64,000 nt of DNA from positions 124,001-188,000 of the forward strand of contig NZ_SMMI01000005.1 in NCBI RefSeq assembly GCF_009733535.1, written 5' to 3'. The position numbers and the translations under genes are program-made. Of the stretch, positions 9,108 to 20,800 are shown in pieces; positions within the stretch are counted from its first letter, which is position 1; every line of letters begins with the position of its first letter. Below the pieces are notes generated by a model. It searched no databases and was not told where the DNA came from. It worked only from the letters and a program-made list of their open reading frames with translations. This DNA is from Sphingobacterium endophyticum (GTDB taxonomy: Bacteria > Bacteroidota > Bacteroidia > Sphingobacteriales > Sphingobacteriaceae).

Positions 9108-9147
9108 CACCTATCAGCTCGGAAAATTTTCAGGTGAATTTTTAAAC

Positions 9148-9171
9148 AAAAAAGTCCCAATTTCTTGGGAC
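9148..9171 (-). terminator. Terminator of the 141-residue lipoprotein gene
   Basis: Stem GTCCCAA/TTGGGAC (9154-9160 with 9165-9171), loop of four, followed on the minus strand by six or more T. It lies just past the stop at 9203. Confidence 0.75.
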
Positions 9172-9202
9172 CGACTTACATACTATATTGAAAACAGATT
9201 AT

Positions 9203-9628
9203 TTAATCTATTAGATATGCTGATTTGGTAAATTCTTCACCCTCAAATCCAATTCTAAGTAAATGCAATTTATTTCCTTGAACTCCAATTGAATATTCCT
9301 TTCCACATTTACTAATTGAAAAAATTGTAGGTTTAAGCTCATTTGGCTCCGCTTTATAAGTATAATATTGATAAGTGCTCGTGTCTTTTTTGCCTAATAT
9401 AAATTGGTCCGAACAAAAATCCCCATTGATAATGATAACCTTGTCTTCAGTAAAAATCAATGATTTACTTTCCGAATCTATAGAACCCTCTTTCGATTCA
9501 TCTATTCGTTCCCATAAACCAATTAATTCTTTGCGATCTAATTCAACAATTCCTTCATCGTCTTTATCACAAGAAAAAATCATTGTGGATATAATTATTA
9601 AAGTCAATAAACTAATTAAATATTTCAT
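9203..9628 (-). CDS. Putative lipoprotein, paralogue of the next upstream gene
   Basis: A 141-residue protein with a lipoprotein signal peptide and lipobox ending MIFSC at cysteine 20, so it is expected on the outer membrane or periplasmic face. The mature part looks like a small beta-barrel: ELIGLWERI at the start, a free pair of cysteines in DFCSD and SKCGKEY, a YQYYTY strand and SIGVQGNKLHLL near the end. The same landmarks occur in the same order in the 172-residue lipoprotein directly upstream, so the two are tandem duplicates. The function is unknown; the lipocalin-like opening (LxGxW) is only suggestive. Confidence 0.75.
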   Translation of the reverse strand: MKYLISLLTLIIISTMIFSCDKDDEGIVELDRKELIGLWERIDESKEGSIDSESKSLIFTEDKVIIINGDFCSDQFILGKKDTSTYQYYTYKAEPNELKPTIFSISKCGKEYSIGVQGNKLHLLRIGFEGEEFTKSAYLID

Positions 9629-9767
9629 AAGATAGAGTTTTGTTTATAACCTAAAAATAGACTAGTGGTAAATATTTAAAATAATGAACGATAAAAAAAA
9701 CTCAATTGCTACACCTTCAGAGTTTTAATAGGATTATATTAACTGGAATCATAAAAATAAACAGCAA

Positions 9768-9794
9768 TAAAAAAGCCCGATTGATAAATCGGGC
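9768..9794 (-). terminator. Terminator of the 172-residue lipoprotein gene
   Basis: An 8-bp GC-rich stem GCCCGATT/AATCGGGC (9775-9782 with 9787-9794), loop GATA, and a run of T on the minus strand. It separates the two paralogous lipoprotein genes into single transcription units. Confidence 0.8.
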
Positions 9795-9811
9795 ATGTAA
9801 TATTAATATTT

Positions 9812-10330
9812 TTATTCCCCAGTTCCTGGGTCAATGGGTTCTTCTGGAACTTCTGGAACTTCTGGTTCCTCTGGTGTTGTAGCTGGTTTAACCCGTCTAT
9901 ACTCTTCATTTGCCCCGGTTTGATTGCCATAACCTAATATTAGAACATCTCCCTGAACACTCACGGGCATTCCTTTTCCACATTTATCCAATTTAATACG
10001 ATTGGAAGTCCCTGCATTATCTTTGTTATTTACCGAATAGTATTCATATGAACCATCTTGATTTTTACCCTTATCTGTAGTTAATGAACAAAATAAGCCA
10101 CGGCTAACTTTCAAAGTATTTTCCGCAGTGATCTCCAAAACCTTGACTGTATCTAAATGTGGTCCATCAACAATGATACTATCCGTATTTCGAATACTTT
10201 CAACTTTTGCCCATTTCCCTACTAATTCTGTGTTTTCTAATGGCGTACGGACCTCTTCATCACTCTTGCTACATGAAATAATACCTACAGCCAAAGTAAG
10301 GATACTAACGATATTTAATATTTTCTTCAT
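9812..10330 (-). CDS. Putative lipoprotein, paralogue of the next downstream gene
   Basis: A 172-residue protein with signal peptide and lipobox GIISC at cysteine 20. Landmarks ELVGKWAKV, LFCSL, YEYYSV, LDKCGKGM and SVQGDVLIL match the 141-residue neighbour in order and spacing. The extra length is a C-terminal linker with a PEVPEVPEEP repeat and a glycine-rich end, which might span the cell envelope or be disordered. No function can be assigned. It carries its own terminator, so the duplicates are probably expressed separately. Confidence 0.75.
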   Translation of the reverse strand: MKKILNIVSILTLAVGIISCSKSDEEVRTPLENTELVGKWAKVESIRNTDSIIVDGPHLDTVKVLEITAENTLKVSRGLFCSLTTDKGKNQDGSYEYYSVNNKDNAGTSNRIKLDKCGKGMPVSVQGDVLILGYGNQTGANEEYRRVKPATTPEEPEVPEVPEEPIDPGTGE

Positions 10331-10425
10331 ATTTCTTTAAATCATGACCCGTGTTTATTAAGGCTTAGGAACACTTGGTCGCTTAGAGGCACAAATTGCT
10401 AAAAATTTATGCCTATAACAAATTA

Positions 10426-11298
10426 TTAATGCTTTCCTTTCCCTCTTCCTATCAATTTCTGAACCAAAAGTACAATACCCAATACAATAAATCCTGCTAA
10501 AAGTCCAATTCCAAATTCTTTAATTATCGAAGGAACCCCAGGAAGAAAATGATGGAAATAATCAATATTATGTACAAAAATACCACCTGCGACAAGAAGT
10601 AAGGCAATAGTCCCTATAAATCCCAACGCTTTAATAACAATAGGAAGCATTTTAACCAGAAGATTACCTAATTGTGAAGCAATTCCTTTCCCATTAGATT
10701 TTTTAATCAAACTATGTCCTGCATCATCCATTCTCACAATTAATGCAACTATACCATAAACTCCTACTGTAGCTAAGATAGCAACGACAGAAACGGTTAA
10801 TATCTGAATAGCAAGGGGCTCTTCCAAAACCGTCCCTAAGGCGATAATCACAATCTCAACGGAAAGTATGAAATCTGTGGTGACCGCAGATTTAATCTTC
10901 GCACTTTCAGCAGCCTCTCCTTCCAATGCTTGCTCCGCAATCACTTCCTGCCCCTCCTTCTTCCGATGAAATAAATAATGAATTACCTTTTCCGCACCCT
11001 CATAGGCAAGATACGCCCCGCCAACCAATAGTATATATTTAATTAATACCGGTAAAAATGCATTCAATAGTAAGGCAATGGGAACAATAATTAGCTTATT
11101 CACAAAGGATCCCTTTGTAATTGCCCATAATACCGGCAATTCCCTTGATGCTAAGAATCCTGTTGCCTTTTCTGCATTAACAGCTAAATCATCACCCAAA
11201 ATACCTGCAGTCTTCCGAGTAGCAATTTTACTTGCTACTGCTACGTCGTCCATTAAAGCAGCGATATCATCCAAAACCGCAAATATTCCTGATGCCAT
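10426..11298 (-). CDS. DUF808 family (YedI-like) inner membrane protein
   Basis: A 290-residue hydrophobic protein. The N-terminal stretch LDDIAALMDDVAVASKIATRKTAGILGDDLAVN is the hallmark of the DUF808/YedI family and is followed by about six to seven membrane segments (for example about 68-95, 145-165, 170-190, 218-240, 262-283). Charged loops contain HRKKEGQE. The molecular role of this family is not established. It stands alone between the lipoprotein pair and a long intergenic region. Confidence 0.88.
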   Translation of the reverse strand: MASGIFAVLDDIAALMDDVAVASKIATRKTAGILGDDLAVNAEKATGFLASRELPVLWAITKGSFVNKLIIVPIALLLNAFLPVLIKYILLVGGAYLAYEGAEKVIHYLFHRKKEGQEVIAEQALEGEAAESAKIKSAVTTDFILSVEIVIIALGTVLEEPLAIQILTVSVVAILATVGVYGIVALIVRMDDAGHSLIKKSNGKGIASQLGNLLVKMLPIVIKALGFIGTIALLLVAGGIFVHNIDYFHHFLPGVPSIIKEFGIGLLAGFIVLGIVLLVQKLIGRGKGKH

Positions 11299-13172
<1,874 letters not shown>

Positions 13173-13182
13173 ATAAATTAGA

Positions 13183-13212
13183 AAAGCCAATAAAATATTG
13201 GCTTTCCTTTTT
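13183..13212 (+). terminator. Terminator after the flavin monooxygenase gene
   Basis: A 10-bp stem AAAGCCAATA/TATTGGCTTT (13183-13192 with 13196-13205), loop AAA, followed by CCTTTTTC. Confidence 0.75.
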
Positions 13213-13296
13213 CTACACAATAGAATAATTCTGAATAATATTTTTGATGAATTTTTATGGAGAATTACATAAATTAGATTTCACAACTATTAGAAT

Positions 13297-14238
13297 ATGG
13301 CAGCTCAATCTCAAAATGTAACGGATTACCCAAATAATAACACCATCTTCTCAGTTTGGAAATTTAAAGAAGGAACTAATTTCAAATCGGTCTTTCAAAG
13401 GCTTTGCGCATTGGTTTCCAATTTAAACCATTCATTTGTAGTAAGAATTCCAGATGGCAGAACCAGCTGTATTATGGGCGTTGGACACGATGCTTGGAAA
13501 AAACTGGGAATGCCAACTCCTTTGCCAAAAGAACTTAAAACCTTTGAACCCATTATTGGGTCAAAATATACAGCCATTTCAACCGAAGGTGATCTCCACT
13601 TTCACTTACGCGCAATAAATGCAGGTATATGTTATGAAATGGCTAAAGATATCTATGACATTATCAGCCCAGTTGCTGATAATTTGGTTGAGGTCCATGG
13701 ATTTCGTTATTGGGATGGCAGATCCATTTTAGGATTTGTCGATGGTACTGAAAACCCTATTGGCGACGAAAGAAAAACATTCGCTATGGTTGGAGATGAA
13801 GATCCTCAATATAAAGGCGGAAGTTATTTATTCGTACAAAAATATATACATAACCTTAAAGCATGGGAAAATCTTCCGACATCGGATCAAGAAAAAGCTT
13901 TTGGAAGATATAAAGCAACAGATGTCGAAATGACCGATGAAGTAAAACCAAAAAACTCCCATAGCGCTTTAACCAGCATTACTGACGAAAATGGAAATGA
14001 TCTTAAAATAGTTAGAGATAATCTCCCCTTTTCGAACCCTTCTAAAGGAGAATTTGGAACGTATTTTATCTCTTATGCCAATAAGTTTTCAACAACTCAT
14101 AAGATGTTAGAAAATATGTATATCGGGAATCCAATTGGAAACTACGATAGAATTCTAGATTTTAGTACGCCAGAAACCGGAACCCTATTTTTTGTTCCCA
14201 CCCAAGATATGTTAGATAATTATACTGCTACCGAATAA
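13297..14238 (+). CDS. Dyp-type haem peroxidase, class B (YfeX-like)
   Basis: A 313-residue dye-decolorizing peroxidase. The family GxxDG motif is GFVDGTENP around 147-155 (distal aspartate), the probable proximal haem histidine is in KNSHSAL near 225, and the distal arginine is in VRDNLPF near 245. The C-terminal FISYANKFSTTHKMLENM matches class B. It uses peroxide to oxidise dyes or haem-like substrates. No signal peptide is present, so it is cytoplasmic unless packaged in an encapsulin, and no encapsulin gene is nearby. It lies between the monooxygenase and an amino acid permease, each with its own terminator. Confidence 0.92.
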   Translation: MAAQSQNVTDYPNNNTIFSVWKFKEGTNFKSVFQRLCALVSNLNHSFVVRIPDGRTSCIMGVGHDAWKKLGMPTPLPKELKTFEPIIGSKYTAISTEGDLHFHLRAINAGICYEMAKDIYDIISPVADNLVEVHGFRYWDGRSILGFVDGTENPIGDERKTFAMVGDEDPQYKGGSYLFVQKYIHNLKAWENLPTSDQEKAFGRYKATDVEMTDEVKPKNSHSALTSITDENGNDLKIVRDNLPFSNPSKGEFGTYFISYANKFSTTHKMLENMYIGNPIGNYDRILDFSTPETGTLFFVPTQDMLDNYTATE

Positions 14239-14264
14239 AATTAAATGCCTAGCATTTATTAAAT

Positions 14265-14313
14265 AAACCCTAGATTGAATTTCCTCCGAAATATCAACCT
14301 AGGGTTTCATTTT
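14265..14313 (+). terminator. Possible terminator after the Dyp peroxidase gene
   Basis: A 9-bp perfect stem AAACCCTAG/CTAGGGTTT (14265-14273 with 14299-14307) with a 25-base loop, followed by CATTTTTAT. The loop is long; a smaller hairpin AAATGC/GCATTT at 14243-14257 precedes it. Confidence 0.5.
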
Positions 14314-14353
14314 TATATCTACTTTTGTTGGCCCTTTATTCAATCCATAGCAA

Positions 14354-16051
14354 ATGAGAAATAAACTTTTCAAGAGGAAGAGTCTAGAATTAATCATCAA
14401 AGAAAAAGGTGAATCTGAAAGTCTAAATAAAGTCCTTACTGTCCGAGACTTAGTTTCCTTAGGTATTGCAGCAATTGTAGGTGCCGGCATATTTAGTACA
14501 ATCGGATTAGCTAGTTATGAAGGCGGCCCTGCAATATCCTTACTCTTTGTTTTCGTTGCATTTGCATGCGTATTTACAGCTTTATCCTATGCCCAGTTCG
14601 CAAGTACTATACCTGTTTCTGGAAGTGCATATACCTATGCGTATGTTGCTTTTGGTGAGTTATTCGCATGGATTATCGGATGGGCACTCGTATTGGAATA
14701 TGCCGTTTCAAATATAGTCGTATCAATTTCATGGTCACAATATTTTGTCACGATGCTGGAAGGATTTGGAATCCACATACCACACTGGTTATCAATGGCT
14801 CCACAGTATGCAATTGAAGCTCATGAGAAACTCTTAAGTCAAGGGTTGGAATCTTTGAATGTAGCTGATAAAATTGGCTTGAAAGCCTATGAATCTGCAC
14901 CAAGAATTGGAGACATACCCTTAATTTTTGATTTACCTTCAGGGATCATTATTGCTTTAATAACATGGCTGGTTTATCGTGGAATCAAAGAGTCAAGAAA
15001 GGCTAGCAATATAATGGTCTTGGTTAAAATCGGAGTCATTCTTGCCATTATTGTTGGTGGAGCATTTTTCGTAAATCCAGAGAATTGGACTCCATTTGCT
15101 CCAAATGGCCTATCTGGTGTAATGGGATCCGTAGCTGCTGTATTCTTTGCATTCATAGGCTTTGATTCAATTTCAACAACTGCCGAAGAATGTAAAAATC
15201 CACAAAGAGACCTGCCCCGAGCAATGATCATAACATTATTAATCTGTACAATTCTATACGTAGCAATAACCCTCGTCCTTACGGGGATGGTCAACTTTAA
15301 GGAATTAAATGTTAAAGACCCTCTAGCATTTGTCTTTAAATATATTGGAGCAGATTACTTGGCCGGCATTATTTCCGTCACATCGGTAGTCGCTATAACC
15401 AGCGCTCTTTTAGTGTATCAACTGGCACAACCAAGAATATGGATGACTATGAGTAGAGATGGCCTGCTTTGGAAGAAATTCTCAACCATACACCCAAAAC
15501 ACAAAACCCCTTCATTTGCAACTATCATAACAGGATTTGTAGTCGCAATCCCTTCCATGTTCTTTAAAATGGATTTCTTTGTCGATCTAACTTCCGTAGG
15601 AACTTTCTTCGCGTTTATTTTAGTCTGTGCCGGAGTTCTTTATATGGATTATTCAGGTCTTTCTCAGCAATCCAAATTTAGAGTTCCATACATCAATGGT
15701 AAATACCTGATTGCAATCGCATTCATATTGGCTTGGGTATTCATATGGAAATATAATCAAGATGCTATTTATCAATGGAAAGACTATGAATTTATGTATA
15801 TACTGGAACATAAATCATTGATTATTATCTTTTGGTTGGTTTGGATTGTTTTAGCAGGAATGGCATTTAAATATAATTTCTCCTTACTGCCTGTGATAGG
15901 AATTTTGATTAACCTATATCTGATGACCGAACTCGGAACAAGCAATTGGGTGATATTCCTTATTTGGTTAGCAATTGGACTAATCGTTTACTTCTTTTAT
16001 GGATATAAACATTCTAAACTGAATAATCCTTCAAAAGAGACTATAACATAG
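14354..16051 (+). CDS. APC-superfamily amino acid permease (cationic amino acid transporter type)
   Basis: A 565-residue membrane protein with about 13-14 segments. The first helix has the APC substrate-binding signature AAIVGAGIFSTIG (about 38-50), and helix 6 has FFAFIGFDSISTTAEECKNP (about 262-281), which is diagnostic for the CAT/YfnA branch. A longer extramembrane insert (about 140-195) and the C-terminal helices beyond 450 also fit this branch. It probably imports amino acids by proton symport or exchange; the specificity cannot be read. It converges on the SusD gene across a strong bidirectional terminator. Confidence 0.9.
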   Translation: MRNKLFKRKSLELIIKEKGESESLNKVLTVRDLVSLGIAAIVGAGIFSTIGLASYEGGPAISLLFVFVAFACVFTALSYAQFASTIPVSGSAYTYAYVAFGELFAWIIGWALVLEYAVSNIVVSISWSQYFVTMLEGFGIHIPHWLSMAPQYAIEAHEKLLSQGLESLNVADKIGLKAYESAPRIGDIPLIFDLPSGIIIALITWLVYRGIKESRKASNIMVLVKIGVILAIIVGGAFFVNPENWTPFAPNGLSGVMGSVAAVFFAFIGFDSISTTAEECKNPQRDLPRAMIITLLICTILYVAITLVLTGMVNFKELNVKDPLAFVFKYIGADYLAGIISVTSVVAITSALLVYQLAQPRIWMTMSRDGLLWKKFSTIHPKHKTPSFATIITGFVVAIPSMFFKMDFFVDLTSVGTFFAFILVCAGVLYMDYSGLSQQSKFRVPYINGKYLIAIAFILAWVFIWKYNQDAIYQWKDYEFMYILEHKSLIIIFWLVWIVLAGMAFKYNFSLLPVIGILINLYLMTELGTSNWVIFLIWLAIGLIVYFFYGYKHSKLNNPSKETIT

Positions 16052-16066
16052 CCACAGGGTAAAATA

Positions 16067-16102
16067 AAATAGTTTCCAAGTCTTTCATCTTGGAAACTAT
16101 TT
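16067..16102. terminator. Bidirectional terminator between permease and SusD genes
   Basis: A perfect 14-bp stem (16067-16080 with 16089-16102), loop of eight, A-rich on the left and T-rich on the right, so it can serve both converging genes. Confidence 0.85.
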
Positions 16103-16130
16103 CTAATAATTTATCTCAATAAATTTAATC

Positions 16131-17870
16131 CTATTTCCAACCAGGATTTTGAGTTAAGTTTTTATTTAACTCCAATTCTTGTATTGGAAGTGGATAGAAA
16201 TAATCTTTCCCTTCATCAAAAACCTTCTTAATATGGGCATTAATAATGACATTACCACTATTGCCATTTTCCAATAATATTTCAGAACCCAATTTCAACA
16301 ATTGTACGCCTGGGGCAGTAGGTTTCGTGCCTTCATAGATCCAGACATCATCTTTTCCATCTCCATCCAAATCATATTTTCCAATTCCAGGAAAGTACAT
16401 TCCTTTAAACTGACGTGTCAATAGTTTTCCGCTTTTCCATCTAAGAATATCATCCCAACGATAAGATTCCATAACAAGTTCTATCCTGCGCTCGCGACGG
16501 ATTTCTAAAATCACACCCTTCATCGACCCAGTTACATTAGGATAGTCCTTCGCAATATATGCATCTGGATTACTGTTGGCCGCAGCTAGTTGCAATGCTG
16601 GCATCTCTGCCCTACTTCTAACTAAATTAATGGATAAGTCTAAATCTGCTTGTGTTAATATTCCCAGTTCAGCTTTTGCTTCAGCATAATTCAATAAGGC
16701 CTCTGCATACCTAAAAATTGGCATATCATTCTCAGAACGATTAAAATTATCATATTTTACATCTCCAACAAACTTGATCAATTGATATCCCGTAACAGAA
16801 TGTCCAAAATTTGGAGCTATTGGTGCAGCACCGCCAATTCTCGTATATCCGGGCGTACGAATCGTCTGTCCTAATCGTGGATCTCTATCCTTGATTTCTT
16901 CTAAAAAGGTCATTTTATCATAGTTCGCCTTGTCCGTAAATCTAGATCCGTCCTTCATTAAATATGAATTAACTAAATCCTTCTCTAATCCCGGCTTTCC
17001 ATAAGAGGCTGTAATCGTATAATAATTTACATTATGCCAAATCTGCAAGGCATCTGAAAACTTCCTTGATAGAATAACTTCTTGAGAAATGCTGTTCACC
17101 GAATTAAATAATTTCCCATAGGATTCTGCTCCTGCACCAGCATAAAGGCTGTATTGGCCGCCATCCATCAATTGTTTAGAAGCCTCTGCAGCTAACTCTA
17201 GATATTTGTTGGCATTCGGAAGATTAAATTCAGGATGATATTTCCTAAATGTTCCTTCAAATAATGCAACTCTAGATTTTAAAGCTATTGCCGTCCATTT
17301 AGTCGCCTTCTCATCTGATTTCGAATCTGACATATATTTTATGGCAAAATCTAAATCGGCCATAATTGAATCAACAATAAGCGTTCTTGGATCGCGACCC
17401 TTCATCAATTCCGCTTCATCATTGACATCCAGAACCTTACCATACCATGGAACATCTCCGAATCGTTTGACCTTTTCAAAATAAAAATATGCTCGAAAAA
17501 ATTTAGCTACACCAGCATATGGCGCCGCGTCCTGAAAGGACAACGTATTATAACAATTCTCAAGGAAAAAATTGATATTCCTCAATTCGCTCCATGACCA
17601 GCCACCGCCACTCGTCGGAACAATCCGTTTCCCCGTTAATTCATCCTGAAGCGTATTCTTGACAATATTATCAATCGCTTCATTATAAATACCTTCCGCA
17701 GAAGGAATCGCTCCGTTATAAAAGGAATTACTGAATAACTCCAAATCTTTTACGCTTTTAAATGATACATCTGGAGATATACTCGCCCCAGGCTGCCTAT
17801 CCAAATAATCTTTACTACAGCTTGCACATAGTACAGCAAATAGAATATATAGTATTAATGAGTTTTTCAT
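16131..17870 (-). CDS. SusD/RagB-family outer membrane nutrient-binding lipoprotein
   Basis: A 579-residue lipoprotein (lipobox LCASC, cysteine about 18) with KDYLDRQPGASISPDVSF, the typical SusD amino end. The middle has TPR-like helices including NFFLENCYN and AEALLNYAEAKAELG, and the C-terminal half has IRRERRIELVMESYRWDDILRWK, the strongest SusD signature. It caps the adjacent SusC channel and captures a glycan or other ligand at the cell surface. The gene starts three bases after the SusC stop, so the two form one operon. No glycoside hydrolase adjoins it, so the substrate is unknown. Confidence 0.95.
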   Translation of the reverse strand: MKNSLILYILFAVLCASCSKDYLDRQPGASISPDVSFKSVKDLELFSNSFYNGAIPSAEGIYNEAIDNIVKNTLQDELTGKRIVPTSGGGWSWSELRNINFFLENCYNTLSFQDAAPYAGVAKFFRAYFYFEKVKRFGDVPWYGKVLDVNDEAELMKGRDPRTLIVDSIMADLDFAIKYMSDSKSDEKATKWTAIALKSRVALFEGTFRKYHPEFNLPNANKYLELAAEASKQLMDGGQYSLYAGAGAESYGKLFNSVNSISQEVILSRKFSDALQIWHNVNYYTITASYGKPGLEKDLVNSYLMKDGSRFTDKANYDKMTFLEEIKDRDPRLGQTIRTPGYTRIGGAAPIAPNFGHSVTGYQLIKFVGDVKYDNFNRSENDMPIFRYAEALLNYAEAKAELGILTQADLDLSINLVRSRAEMPALQLAAANSNPDAYIAKDYPNVTGSMKGVILEIRRERRIELVMESYRWDDILRWKSGKLLTRQFKGMYFPGIGKYDLDGDGKDDVWIYEGTKPTAPGVQLLKLGSEILLENGNSGNVIINAHIKKVFDEGKDYFYPLPIQELELNKNLTQNPGWK

Positions 17871-17873
17871 GAT

Positions 17874-20800
17874 TTAAAATGTGAAGTCAAGTCCAAATGA
17901 AAATGTTCTAGAATATGGGTAAGCTCTACCATTTGATTCTTGTGAAGCTTGCTCTGGATCTATGTACTTAGATCTTAATTTGGTCGCTGTCCATAAGTTC
18001 TCTCCAGATAAATAAATCCTTGCATTGCTCAACTTTAGTTTGCTCATAACCGAAGTCGGTAAGGAATATCCAATCGTTAGATTTTTCAACCTGATATACG
18101 CTAAATCTTGTAAATAACGATCAGACTTAACATTTAATGAGCTATTTCCATCTAATGCTATATAGCCGCGCAACAATGGGAAATAGGCATCTGGATTCTC
18201 AGGTGTCCAAACATCTTCTTCAAATTCTCTTGGAACAAATGAATAATATGGTCTTGAATATGGCCCCCAGAATTTATCAGCATTAGATCCCGGCCACCAA
18301 TGTTGCCTGCCAATTCCTTGGAAAAATGCTGAAACATCAAAGCCTTGCCAATTCGCCCCTAAGTTTACTCCAAAATTATAACGGGCTCTACTATTGCCAA
18401 TAATAATCTGATCTCCTGGATCTGTTAAAGTATTCTTGCCCTGGTTCACCTCCTTATCACCATTGATGTCGACAAATCTTGGATCACCCGCCTGCAACTT
18501 GGACCAATCACCTGGTGCAGATAACCTCCGCGCATCAACACGATCTTGATTCACATCCCAATTCGCTGCTTCCTCATTCGTCTTGAACAATCCATCAATC
18601 TTATAACCCCAAATCTCCCCTAATTCTTGACCAACATAATAGTTGTTCAACAGCATTTCCGTATTATCAAATCTTGTAATCTTAGCTTTAGAATCTGATA
18701 AGCCTAAACCAAAACTATATCCAAAGGGCTTGTCCGCCACGTCAAATCGATCTCGCCATGCAAGTGATAATTCCCAACCTACATTCCTCAAATCTCCAGC
18801 ATTGGTTTTTGGTGAGCTGGCTCCAAATACAGCAGGTAGGGTCTTTCCAGGGATTAACATATCCAATGTTTCCCGAATAAAATAATCAAATGATGCTGTT
18901 AAACGATTCTGAGCAAACTCAAAATCGGCACCAAAATTCAAAGTACTCGTTCTTTCCCAAGTTAAATCCCCTGAAATAGGTGATGCTGAACTAAGATATT
19001 GTGCTCGACCTCCATTCATGATATATGCAGCATTCCCTGCTCCCAATAATGGAATATATCCATACGGTGAAGCTTCTTGAGCATTACCTAATGAACCATA
19101 GGAAACACGTAATTTCGCCTCGTTAACATATTGCTTTGCCGATTCTAAGAATGGCTCTTCCATGATTCGCCAGCCCGCTGAAAAGGAAGGAAAGAATCCA
19201 TAGCGCTGTCCAGTCGGGAATTTGGATGTACCGTCATATCGACCATTTACTTCCAACAGATATCTTCCTTTATAATCATAATTGATTCTCCCAAAGAATC
19301 CCTGTAAGGCCCATGATTCCTCTCCTCCTCTTAATAGTGGAACCCCTGTTCCTAGATTAAAATCATTTAAATTCTCTGACAACAAATTTGTCTGTGTACC
19401 GCCAATATTATTCCATGTACTTAGCTCTTGATTATATCCTGCTGTTGCTCCTAAGTTATGGTCTCCAAATTTCTTGTTGAAATTGGCAAAAATGTTCAAT
19501 GAATGTTTTTTATAATTTTCGGCATTTTCTACCAACTGGTCATTTCCTAAATAATTGATAACCCCTGGATAGATCGACCATGGAGCTTGAACCCTTCTTT
19601 GAAACTTATCAATAGGATTATAAGTAAAGGTATAATTTCCCGTAACCGTTAGGCCTGGAACAATCTGTGCTACTGCTTCAAATAGGTTGACAAATTCGTA
19701 TTCCTTTTCTCCACCTTTAGATTTACCATACAGTAAATCCGCCATGATACCATCACCAATATTATAATTGTTTAATTCAGTCCGATAGGTTGCTGTTCCA
19801 TCCGGATTTTGTGGCACATAAGATGGAAGGGCGTGGACTGTAGTCGAAATAAAGTTATTATTTGCATCAACACTACTATTCCATCCCGGATAGGTATAAT
19901 TCTGATAATTGATCTGTGAATTATTGCTAACCTTTAGCCAATTAGCTACCTGCCCATTCAATCTTGCCCTTAGATTATAACCTTCAAATTTATCCTGCTG
20001 TACTTTCATCAGGCCACCTTTCTGATACATTCTTCCAGAAATGTAATAATCCATTTTTTCTGAACCTCCTGAAAAGGTCAGGGCATGCTCCATTGAGTTC
20101 ATTTTTTCCCGATAAAAGGTGTTCCACCAATCTGTGTTTGCATAATAAACATATTGGTCTTTACCATTTCTGTTTTGAATCACAACCGACGGCAAGGAAG
20201 GGTCGTTCTTGCGTTTTAATAATTCAGCATAATCATCTTCGTTATAGTTGGTGTAGCTATTACCGGTTGCCCGCAAAAAGGCTTCGTCATTTAATTTTGC
20301 AGCATCGTACCCGATAGTCATGAAATCCGTACTTACCGTTAAATCTGAAGAACCAAAATTATTGCTATAGCCAATACTCATCTTTCCTGCCTGACCTTTT
20401 TTTGTCGTCACCAACATCACCCCAAATGCTCCCCTAGCTCCATAAATGGCTGCTGCCGAAGCATCTTTAAGGACGGAAATAGATTCTATATCCTTAGGGT
20501 TTATAGTATTGATATTACCAGGAACACCATCAATTAGGACCAACGGAGCAGCATTCGCTGAGTTAATAGATGCAAATCCACGAATATTTACCTTACCTTC
20601 TCCCCCAGGTCGTCCATTCGTAAAGTTAATATTCAAATTTGGTACCGCCCCTTGTAAGGCTTGTGTAGCATTGGCAACTGGCCTATCCTGTAAAACTTTG
20701 GAATCAATCTGAGCTACAGCTCCGGTAAGATTCACTTTCTTTTGTTTACCATACCCAACTACAACGACCTCATCTAAATTTTGGTCAGCAGAGACTATGC

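Larger units (their letters stand above)
8818..9202. other. Intergenic region with two terminators and a possible small RNA
   Basis: About 385 bases without a protein gene. The right-hand part holds a plus-strand terminator at 9077-9107 with no protein gene ending before it on that strand for about 580 bases, and a small hairpin CGGC/GCCG at 9058-9070 just upstream. The minus-strand terminator of the lipoprotein gene is at 9148-9171. The first 200 bases are AT-rich with nothing recognisable. Confidence 0.5.
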
